This document shows, piece by piece, positions 25,368 to 32,761 of a stretch of DNA of 64,000 bases. How positions within the stretch are numbered: the stretch's first letter is position 1; the number at the start of each line of letters is the position of its first letter. The notes beneath the pieces are model-generated. The model saw only the letters and a program-made list of their open reading frames with translations. It was not told the origin of the DNA and made no database searches. The stretch is taken from contig NZ_QQWG01000008.1 in the NCBI RefSeq assembly GCF_003863355.1, forward strand, positions 1 to 64,000. Direction: 5' to 3'. The translations under genes and the position numbers were made by a program. The stretch comes from Ancylomarina euxina (GTDB taxonomy: Bacteria > Bacteroidota > Bacteroidia > Bacteroidales > Marinifilaceae).

Positions 25368-28300
25368 TTATTCATTTTTTAAACTCTCTATCAAATTCTG
25401 TTTCATAGCCAGTTTTGCTGGGATATAAATCGATATCAAAGCAAAAACTAGAATAGCAAGTGTTACTTGTAAAACAAAGCCTACAGGTATACTAAAGGCA
25501 TCGGAAAATAGTGATGGTAGCATTCCTACAATTGCAGCTAAGGCACCACTTAATAAGCCAACTATCAATAAAAACAGATTCTCAATCATGATCAATCTGA
25601 AAATGCTTTTTTGTTCAAAGCCCAATGCTTTCAAAAGAGCCAGCTCTTTTTTACGCTCTAACATGTTTCTAAGCAAAACGATACCCAATCCCAGAGTTCC
25701 AATTATCACCCCAAAAGCACCCAATAACATAAACATGTTTAGGTAAGTATTCTCAACAGAATAGAAAGCTGCCAAACGCTCACTTGCTTTTTGAATCTGT
25801 GGCCCATAATCTTGTAACTGGTCTTCAATAATCTGAATACCATTTTTATTTATTCCATCAACAAGAATCAATTTTGAGCCGCTTACCGAAGGGTAATTGG
25901 CTTGGAAATTTTGATCAGAGATCAGGATATTCCCCTGAAAGATAGAATTGTTCAAGCCTCCTATCAGAAGCAACTTGATTGTCTTTCCAAATTCGTTTTT
26001 ATATTGTAGCGTATCGCCAACCGCTTTTTTAAGTCCCCAAACAATCACTGTTTGGTCAGCATAGGCAGGAATTACATCAGTTCCAAAGTCTTGATTTAGG
26101 GCTAACCAAGGGTGATTCTTATCTACTGATTCATGTAATGATGCAAATGAGAAAGCAGAACGTTTATCGAAAGTCTCAGAATTGAAACCCAAAACGCGAG
26201 GACGTTGCACCTGATTCAGGTTTAAACAGCTCGCATCGTCTCCAGCCAGACTTCGGAATTGTACAAAACCAACAGCATCAATAATTGAATCTCCAGTCAG
26301 ACCAAGTTTTTCTTTTCCCTCATCCGTATTAATATCATTCAAGACAGGCAAAGTGGTTTCTATCCAATATTTATAGGCTCCCGTTCCCGATTGAGCAGAA
26401 TTTTCAGCATCGACAAATGTTTTACGATTGGCTCCGGTAATCATCACAGAAAAACAGCCAAGAGCCAGAAGCACAATAGTCGTTAAACTTCGCCCCTTAT
26501 TTCTCGCAGCATTCTTAATTGCCAATTCCATTATGGATGGCACATGTCTACTGTTTGTTTCGTCCTTAACAATCAGAAAGTAATAAAAGGCCGCAAAACA
26601 GGCTATCATCAACAAACCACCAGACGACATCAGCAATTCAGCATTCAAAATCTCAGAACTTGCAAAAGCATAGGCAGCAATTAAAATAGAAATCACGAAA
26701 GTCAATCCTGCAATTAGAAGTGAAAAGCTTTTCTTCTTTTTTGAGTTCGAATTAGCTTGTGTATTTTGAATTAAGCCCACTACCGATCGCTTCAAATTCT
26801 TACGACTCACCCAGTAAACGGATAGTAAGGCGATAATCATTCCTATTAAAGCACCAACAATTAGCGTTTGTATTTGTACATCAAGTTGAATCATATTGGT
26901 ACGAACCACATCTTGCCAAACAGAGTTCAATCCCCAAATAACGGCCTGATTGTAGGCTATCCCAATGATACTACCCAAGATTCCTCCCAATACTACAGTT
27001 GGCATCGATTCTAAAAATCGGAGACTTAATATCTTTCTATCACTAAAGCCTAATCCTTTAAGAATCCCAGTTTCCTGATTCCTATTCTCCAGATTTAAGG
27101 CATAAATCAATAAGGTAAGTAGAATACCTGCAGCGATAATGAAGAAACTCAGACTCAGAAAGAGTTCTCCAAAATCAACCATATTGTTAGCTGCATTCTC
27201 GCCCTGATTTCGTACTGAAATGAAGTTCAAGTTCAGCATAGAAGGATGTAAGCGTTCCAAAATTTGCACTTCAATCTCATGAGCAGAAAGCTCTTCTTTA
27301 TAAAAGCGGAAAGCTGTGTATTGGCCATATTTATTACTCCACATATTTAAGGCACTCGACATACCTATCATCGCCTTAGGCGTTCCTTTATATTTCTTCC
27401 AGTAAGCCTCATCCTTATCGCGGATCTTAGTAAAATCGATAGGAATACCCGCATCCCAGTCGTTACAACTTCCAGCATTCGATAATCCGGGAAATGAAGG
27501 CATCATGGCCTTATCAAGTTTCTTTGTCTTTTCAGAGAAGATACCTGAAACCAGAAAACTATTGCTCTCTTCTTCCAAAGAACGTAAAGCACCAATCACA
27601 AAATAATCCAACTTCAAACTGTCACCAACTTTCAGTTTCAAATCCTTGGCTAACCATGAACTAATATGAATTCGATCGGTTCGAATATCGGAGAAAACAT
27701 CTTCATTCTCAATCGCCGTCACAAATGAGTAGGGTGTTTTACCATCTTTAGACTCGATGCCATTTACAAAATAAGTGAGCAAGGCATCCTTAGGCAAACA
27801 CATCTTTTGAATTTCACTGGCAATAGGCTCATCAATAAAGATTCGATCAGAACTCAACTCATAAACCGATTGTTCTTTCAGTTCTTTGAACTTCAGACCT
27901 GCATCTCCCACCTGCCATTTTTTAGCCAAGCTTTCATTCAATTTTATCTCGGTCAATCCATCTTTGCCTTTAGGATTTGCTAGCAATAAATTAGCTTTCT
28001 CTTGCAGGTCCATTTCTTCAGCAAGAAATTCTCTTGAGATAAAAATATTATAAGGAGCAACCTGATTACTCCTCAGACTAAAACGTCCAAGTTGATCATC
28101 ACCCAATACGGCACTTACTGTCAAACGAAGCGCTATGGACTGATCTTCATCCGAAACAAAGGGTGCATTTACTGGAACCAAGTTTGCCTTTTCAACTCGT
28201 AATAAAAATTCTATTCCAACTGCCAGACCTAATTTATCAGCAAGGTTTTCACTTATCGCCACCTCATCTTTTTTCAGATCTATCAATGATTCTTCTGATA

Positions 28301-28652
28301 AATCTGAGAAAGTTTTGTCGATACCGTAAACTTGCACGCCATTAGCGCGAGTTTGAGAATCTGATTCAATAGCCAAGCCTTTTACACTCAAAACTGGAGA
28401 AACATGAATTCCCAATTCTTTCGAAATGTCATTGGCCAATTCAGCTCGCACAAATCGATCACCTGTTGGCATGGCATATTCAATCTCACCCAATCGCATA
28501 TTCAGCAATTGATGCAAGCTATACTTTACGGAATCGCCAATAATTAGCGCTCCTGTTAGAACAGCTGTACTTATAATCGTCCCCAACAGCACTGCTAAAT
28601 GCTGCTTCCTGAAAAACCAGAGACTCTTTAATATGTATTGATAGATGCTCAT
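25368..28652 (-). CDS. Large FtsX-type ABC permease
   Basis: 1094 aa, about twice the size of a simple FtsX/LolC permease, with two FtsX halves. An N-terminal membrane segment (about 18-40) is followed by a large extracytoplasmic domain, then a helix bundle at about 510-770 including the IYALNLENRNQETGILKGLGF signature. A second soluble domain and a C-terminal bundle (about 970-1085, LERKKELALLKALGF) complete it. The layout resembles large lipid/lipoprotein exporters of the MacB/LolCE superfamily. It pairs with the ATPase gene immediately upstream (28744-29430). By context it may export or extract a lipid or terpenoid product (inference). Confidence 0.88.
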   Translation of the reverse strand: MSIYQYILKSLWFFRKQHLAVLLGTIISTAVLTGALIIGDSVKYSLHQLLNMRLGEIEYAMPTGDRFVRAELANDISKELGIHVSPVLSVKGLAIESDSQTRANGVQVYGIDKTFSDLSEESLIDLKKDEVAISENLADKLGLAVGIEFLLRVEKANLVPVNAPFVSDEDQSIALRLTVSAVLGDDQLGRFSLRSNQVAPYNIFISREFLAEEMDLQEKANLLLANPKGKDGLTEIKLNESLAKKWQVGDAGLKFKELKEQSVYELSSDRIFIDEPIASEIQKMCLPKDALLTYFVNGIESKDGKTPYSFVTAIENEDVFSDIRTDRIHISSWLAKDLKLKVGDSLKLDYFVIGALRSLEEESNSFLVSGIFSEKTKKLDKAMMPSFPGLSNAGSCNDWDAGIPIDFTKIRDKDEAYWKKYKGTPKAMIGMSSALNMWSNKYGQYTAFRFYKEELSAHEIEVQILERLHPSMLNLNFISVRNQGENAANNMVDFGELFLSLSFFIIAAGILLTLLIYALNLENRNQETGILKGLGFSDRKILSLRFLESMPTVVLGGILGSIIGIAYNQAVIWGLNSVWQDVVRTNMIQLDVQIQTLIVGALIGMIIALLSVYWVSRKNLKRSVVGLIQNTQANSNSKKKKSFSLLIAGLTFVISILIAAYAFASSEILNAELLMSSGGLLMIACFAAFYYFLIVKDETNSRHVPSIMELAIKNAARNKGRSLTTIVLLALGCFSVMITGANRKTFVDAENSAQSGTGAYKYWIETTLPVLNDINTDEGKEKLGLTGDSIIDAVGFVQFRSLAGDDASCLNLNQVQRPRVLGFNSETFDKRSAFSFASLHESVDKNHPWLALNQDFGTDVIPAYADQTVIVWGLKKAVGDTLQYKNEFGKTIKLLLIGGLNNSIFQGNILISDQNFQANYPSVSGSKLILVDGINKNGIQIIEDQLQDYGPQIQKASERLAAFYSVENTYLNMFMLLGAFGVIIGTLGLGIVLLRNMLERKKELALLKALGFEQKSIFRLIMIENLFLLIVGLLSGALAAIVGMLPSLFSDAFSIPVGFVLQVTLAILVFALISIYIPAKLAMKQNLIESLKNE

Positions 28653-28743
28653 ATTCTTTAATAGACTATTAGATCTGAGATATAAGATTAATTACTAAAT
28701 GACAAGCATTCATTCGGACATCGTTTATAACGAACACACAAAC

Positions 28744-29430
28744 CTAAGTATTCTGCTCTTTAATCTTACCATTTTCAATTCGGCAAATGCGGTTCATATA
28801 TTGAGCCAATTCCTGAGAATGGGTCACAACAATCATGGTGACAGCTTGCTCTTCGTTGATTCTCACAAATAGCTTTGCTAATTGATCAGCGCTTTCCTTA
28901 TCCAATGAGCCAGTCGGTTCATCGGCTAAGATCAATTTAGGTTGATGAATTAAGGCCCTTACTACAGCAGCACGCTGACATTCCCCGCCTGACATTTGCC
29001 CTGGTCGTTGATGAATCTGATTCGATAGACCCACAAAATCCAATAAGTCCAAGGCTCTTTTCTCTGCTTCTTTTTTCACAGCCTTATCCTTCTCTGGCAA
29101 ATAAGGCAATAGAACATTCTCAAGCAAACTCAGCTGAGGCAATAAATGATGAGATTGAAACACAAAGCCAATTTTCTTATTTCGAAACTGAGCCAACTGA
29201 TCAGAACCATAATTTGAGATTTCCTCACCATCAAACTTTACAGTTCCTGAATTGGGCAGATCAAGAGAACTCATCACATTCAGTAAAGTACTCTTCCCAG
29301 AACCTGATGGTCCCAAAATCGCAATTCGATCTCCCTTTGCTATTTCCAGGGAAAGTTCATCGAGCACCGTTCTCCGAATAGTCGTTTCTGGTACTTCGTA
29401 ATATTTTGTGATTTTATCGAGTTTAAGCAT
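28744..29430 (-). CDS. ABC transporter ATP-binding protein, LolD/MacB type
   Basis: 228 aa. Walker A GPSGSGKST (about 40-48), Q-loop FVFQSHHLLPQLS, signature MSGGECQRAA, Walker B LILADEPTGSLD and the H-loop VVTHS are all intact. The sequence type is that of ATPases serving FtsX-family permeases (LolD, FtsE, MacB C). It lies 91 bases upstream of the 1094-aa permease and 21 bases downstream of a propeller gene, so all three are probably one transcription unit. Confidence 0.93.
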   Translation of the reverse strand: MLKLDKITKYYEVPETTIRRTVLDELSLEIAKGDRIAILGPSGSGKSTLLNVMSSLDLPNSGTVKFDGEEISNYGSDQLAQFRNKKIGFVFQSHHLLPQLSLLENVLLPYLPEKDKAVKKEAEKRALDLLDFVGLSNQIHQRPGQMSGGECQRAAVVRALIHQPKLILADEPTGSLDKESADQLAKLFVRINEEQAVTMIVVTHSQELAQYMNRICRIENGKIKEQNT

Positions 29431-29451
29431 CTATTTCGTTTTAAGCTGATT

Positions 29452-30558
29452 TTATTTCTCGCCAAAGGCATAAATTCGCCCATCCATAGCTGTCACAATA
29501 ATTAAATTATTGACCACGGCTGGCGTTGATATAATGGCTTTACCTATTTCGTAGGACCATATTTTAGTTCCAGTTTTCAAATCCAACTGATAGATTCGTC
29601 CATCACCTGAAGCAATCAAAACTGATTTATTAGTGATCACTGGTGAACCTTCAATTTTCCCCTTAGTTTTATATTGCCAGATGAGATCACCTGTTTTCTT
29701 ATTATAGCAATACACGACTCTATTCTCTGCGCCAATAATCACTTTATCCTCATTTACTGATGGTGAACCTAAAAAGGAAATTCCACCTTCTTTTTGCCAA
29801 AGGATTTTTCCCGCTTTCAGATCGGCACAATAAAATAGCCCATCATAATTTCCAAAATAAGCTCTTTGCCCATCCAAAGCGGTAGACGAGGCAATATAGG
29901 ATCCCGCATTCAAGGTATCTTTCACTCGTCCTGTTTTTACATCAACCTGATGAATAAAACCATCGCAACCACCAAACACCGCAATTTCCCCATTGCAAGC
30001 CGGAGCTCCATTGATATAATTGTTCGATTCATATTTCCAGAGACCTTTACCAGTCTTGGCATCCACACAGTGCAGGAAGTAATCGTAGCTACCAAAAAGC
30101 AGTCGCTTCTTCTTTTCTTCCGAAGAGTAGAACCAGGATGCCGAACCTGATATTTGGCCTTCGCTTATATACTCCCATTTCTTCTCACCCGAACTGGCAT
30201 TCAAACAAAAGAACTTGCCCTCTAGCGAACCAAAGTAAATATTTCCATCCAAATATAAAGGTGCAGCTTCAACCGAATTCTTGGCATCGAAGGTCCATTT
30301 AAGCTCTCCATTTCTCGAAATGGCATATAGCTTCCCATCGTTTGATCCTACAAAAACAGTCCCATTACTGATGATGGGTGATGATTTAATGGCATCTCCC
30401 GTTTTATAAGTCCAAAGTAACTTTGGAGCCTTTGGAACCTCAGCATTTGTGCAGCCCGTCAATTCCGAATTGCCTCGGAAAGCCAACCAGTTGTTAAAGT
30501 TTTGAGCTGTGCCTCCAATGCTTAGACAGAATAGTATTACAAATATTAGTTGTTTCAT
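29452..30558 (-). CDS. PQQ-like beta-propeller protein, secreted (copy 2 of 6)
   Basis: 368 aa with a cleavable signal peptide (MKQLIFVILFCLSIGGTAQ). The mature start NNWLAFRGNSELTG is a variant of the cluster's QWRGxNRxG signature. Seven or eight regular blades follow, each with a GxxYxxDxxTGxxxW-like pattern (CLNASSGEKKWEY, CVDAKTGKGLWKY, CYNKKTGDLIWQY, QLDLKTGTKIWSY). It is the most regular propeller of the six and similar to BamB-like proteins. Probably periplasmic. It starts just downstream of the palindromic element and GIY-YIG gene and precedes the ABC ATPase gene. Confidence 0.85.
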   Translation of the reverse strand: MKQLIFVILFCLSIGGTAQNFNNWLAFRGNSELTGCTNAEVPKAPKLLWTYKTGDAIKSSPIISNGTVFVGSNDGKLYAISRNGELKWTFDAKNSVEAAPLYLDGNIYFGSLEGKFFCLNASSGEKKWEYISEGQISGSASWFYSSEEKKKRLLFGSYDYFLHCVDAKTGKGLWKYESNNYINGAPACNGEIAVFGGCDGFIHQVDVKTGRVKDTLNAGSYIASSTALDGQRAYFGNYDGLFYCADLKAGKILWQKEGGISFLGSPSVNEDKVIIGAENRVVYCYNKKTGDLIWQYKTKGKIEGSPVITNKSVLIASGDGRIYQLDLKTGTKIWSYEIGKAIISTPAVVNNLIIVTAMDGRIYAFGEK

Positions 30559-30570
30559 ATATTTTAAAAA

Positions 30571-30650
30571 TCGTTTCGACTCCGCTCAACGAACGGCTTA
30601 TTCAACGTAATCTGAAAATCTAAACCCGTACCCTGAGCGGAGTCGAAGGG
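30571..30650. repeat. Palindromic element, left copy next to GIY-YIG gene
   Basis: About 80 bases with 14-base inverted ends TTCGACTCCGCTCA (30575-30588) and TGAGCGGAGTCGAA (30634-30647). The inner part is shared with the right copy at 30996-31075 apart from a few substitutions. A related half-site lies at 39625-39638. The two copies are in direct orientation on either side of the GIY-YIG gene. Confidence 0.85.
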
Positions 30651-30653
30651 TTT

Positions 30654-30965
30654 TCATTTTTTTTGTAAATTCTTAGAATGACTATCATTTTTACATTCTG
30701 ATAATTCATTTAACAAGCTAGTTTGCTCCTTAATTAATGCTCTCTTTTTCTGTCGTCCCCAACCCTGCACTTGTTTTTCTCTGTAATAAGCCTCATCAAT
30801 CCGATCAAACTCCTCAAAATAGACCAAACGAACGGGTAAATGTTTTCGATTAAAATTTGCTCCTTCCCCAGCTTGATATTCTTCAAGTCGTCTATCTAAA
30901 TCCAAAGTACTACCTGTATAAAATTGCCCTCCAGCACATTCTAATATATACATATAGCCTTTCAT
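30654..30965 (-). CDS. GIY-YIG nuclease family protein (UPF0213-like)
   Basis: 103 aa. The GIY-YIG core appears as YMYILECAGGQFYTGSTLDL (the second half reads YTG), followed by RRLEEYQAG with the conserved Arg, then YFEEFDRIDEAYYREKQVQGW with the Glu of the fold and a KKRALI segment. Single-domain proteins of this type are predicted nucleases of unclear role. The gene is bracketed by two direct copies of an 80-base palindromic element within a few dozen bases on each side, which suggests the gene and the repeats form one unit. It interrupts an otherwise functionally coherent cluster. Confidence 0.88.
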   Translation of the reverse strand: MKGYMYILECAGGQFYTGSTLDLDRRLEEYQAGEGANFNRKHLPVRLVYFEEFDRIDEAYYREKQVQGWGRQKKRALIKEQTSLLNELSECKNDSHSKNLQKK

Positions 30966-30995
30966 GATGTTTCGTTTATTTATTTTTACATTATA

Positions 30996-31075
30996 TCGTT
31001 TCGACTCCGCTCAACGAACGGTTTATTCAATGTAATATCAAAATCTAAATCCGTACCCTGAGCGGAGTCGAAGGG
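30996..31075. repeat. Palindromic element, right copy next to GIY-YIG gene
   Basis: Second copy of the element at 30571-30650, with the same 14-base inverted ends (31000-31013 and 31059-31072) and a near-identical centre. It sits between the GIY-YIG start and the end of the Fe-S flavoprotein gene. Confidence 0.85.
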
Positions 31076-31085
31076 TAAAATATTC

Positions 31086-32597
31086 CTATTTCAAAGCCAA
31101 AGCACCCGTTGGGCAAGCTTCTGCACATTTTTGCGCTGTTTGTGTAAGGGCCTTACTCATATTCTGATTAAAAGGAACGGCCATTTCCATATCGAAACCT
31201 CGACCAATAAATGTCACTCCTGTTAATTCATTATTCTTCTGGGCAATCTCGACGCATAAACCACATTTAATACACTTTTCAGGTTCATAAACGATACTCT
31301 CGTGATTGAAATATTTCTTGAGGGATTCTCTATCTCCCATCAAGAATTTTCTTCTATCTGCCTGATATGTCTCAGCACAGTCACGAAGCTTACAGTTATC
31401 GATCTTTCTGCAATCGCAATGCAAACATCTTTTTGCTTCAGCGATTGCGTCTTCTCTACTATTTATATCTTTCCTCTCGCCCTCCTCTGATTCTTTCAGG
31501 TATTCCAAAGCTTCAGTTTGACTTAGGACACCAAAACGAGAATTGAATTTTCTCTTCGTTGCTTCAACCTCTTCTCCTCTCAAAAACTGATTCGCAGAAT
31601 GAGCAGCCTCTTTTCCCTGAGCCAAAGCTTTCACTGCCATCTTTTGTAATCGAAGCAGGCTTCCACAAGCAAAAACATCAGGTAAATTGGTTTTAAATGC
31701 GTCTTTCTCACCCTTAAAATCGAGATTCAAGTTACTTATTTCGTCGGAAATCGAACCTGTTGCTATAATCACAGCATCATATTCCTTTCGGATATTCTCA
31801 AAATTTTCTATTGATAATGGCGTGTTTAAATTTATCTCAAGACCCGATTGCTGAAGAATCATCATTTCTGAATCCAAGATCTCCTGAGGCATCTCTCCTT
31901 TCTTGATTGCGGTTTGCAGTGTTCCTCCCAAAACAGACTCTCTTTCGAAAAGACGACAAGCATGTCCTTCTTTAAGAATATGAAAGCTCGCTGCCAAACC
32001 AGCAACTCCTGAACCAATCACTGCAACCTTTTTTCCACTTGCTGCATTCAATTCAGGTAGGTAAGTATTTTCTGATTCTTCTGCTACCGTTCTCTTCAAA
32101 ACACAAATGGAAACGGCTTCATCCACATCTTTTCGACGACAGACTTTCTCACAGGGAGCCGAACAGATATAACCCAATATATGTGGCAAGGCGATTTCTT
32201 CTTTCACAATCTCAATGGCCTCATCGAAGTTTCCTTCTGCAATAAATCGGTTCATTTTGGGAATATCCATAAAAGCAGGACAAGCGACACGGCATGGTGC
32301 TTCACAATCACCTACATGATCGCTCAAAAGAAGTTCTACGGCCTCTTTTCTGGCATCAAATACTTCTTCATCCTCGCTTGCCAATTCCATTCCCTCAACA
32401 ACTTTCGTTGCGCAGGATGGCATCATTTTTCCCGATTTAATATCCTTAACCATGCAAACCATACAAGTTGGATGATTTGAACAGCCATCTAAATAGCACA
32501 TGGAAGGAATGTAGATACCTACAGATTCAGCAGCTTTTAAAACTGTTGTACCAGCAGATACCTCTATATCTTTATTGTCAATTTTTAGTTTTACCAT
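31086..32597 (-). CDS. [2Fe-2S]/FAD/[4Fe-4S] protein, GltD-like without NAD(P) domain
   Basis: 503 aa. A NuoG-like [2Fe-2S] domain (C34, C45, C48, C62) comes first, then a GltD-type double-cluster segment (DCEAPCRVACP near 98, CSAPCEKVCRR near 145). An FAD Rossmann motif GSGVAG lies at 195-200, IIATGS at 278-282, the FAD-closing motif TNLPDVFACGS at about 303-313, and C-terminal Fe-S motifs (CIKCGLC, CAEACPTGA) follow. Normal GltD-type proteins carry a second, NAD(P)-binding Rossmann domain before the closing motif; here only about 20 residues separate them. It should pass electrons via FAD and Fe-S but needs a partner for NADH, presumably the NuoEF fusion encoded just upstream. Confidence 0.85.
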   Translation of the reverse strand: MVKLKIDNKDIEVSAGTTVLKAAESVGIYIPSMCYLDGCSNHPTCMVCMVKDIKSGKMMPSCATKVVEGMELASEDEEVFDARKEAVELLLSDHVGDCEAPCRVACPAFMDIPKMNRFIAEGNFDEAIEIVKEEIALPHILGYICSAPCEKVCRRKDVDEAVSICVLKRTVAEESENTYLPELNAASGKKVAVIGSGVAGLAASFHILKEGHACRLFERESVLGGTLQTAIKKGEMPQEILDSEMMILQQSGLEINLNTPLSIENFENIRKEYDAVIIATGSISDEISNLNLDFKGEKDAFKTNLPDVFACGSLLRLQKMAVKALAQGKEAAHSANQFLRGEEVEATKRKFNSRFGVLSQTEALEYLKESEEGERKDINSREDAIAEAKRCLHCDCRKIDNCKLRDCAETYQADRRKFLMGDRESLKKYFNHESIVYEPEKCIKCGLCVEIAQKNNELTGVTFIGRGFDMEMAVPFNQNMSKALTQTAQKCAEACPTGALALK

Positions 32598-32642
32598 AAT
32601 CTACTTCTATCAGATTACTGATTTTAAATTGAACTTATTTAT

Positions 32643-32720
32643 ACCAAATTAACATCAAAACCTATCTCCTAAAACAACAAATACTGAGAGTCCACAAATT
32701 ACACAGATTATCACAAATTA
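32643..32720 (+). repeat. Intergenic short repeats
   Basis: Within the 164-base gap, 32643-32661 repeats exactly the 19-mer found after lysC at 14495. Bases 32691-32720 form three units of a 10-base period (TCCACAAATT, ACACAGATTA, TCACAAATTA). No gene or terminator is evident here. Confidence 0.5.
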
Positions 32721-32761
32721 TTTTTCATATGATTATCCTCTAATGACCTTATCCTCAATAG

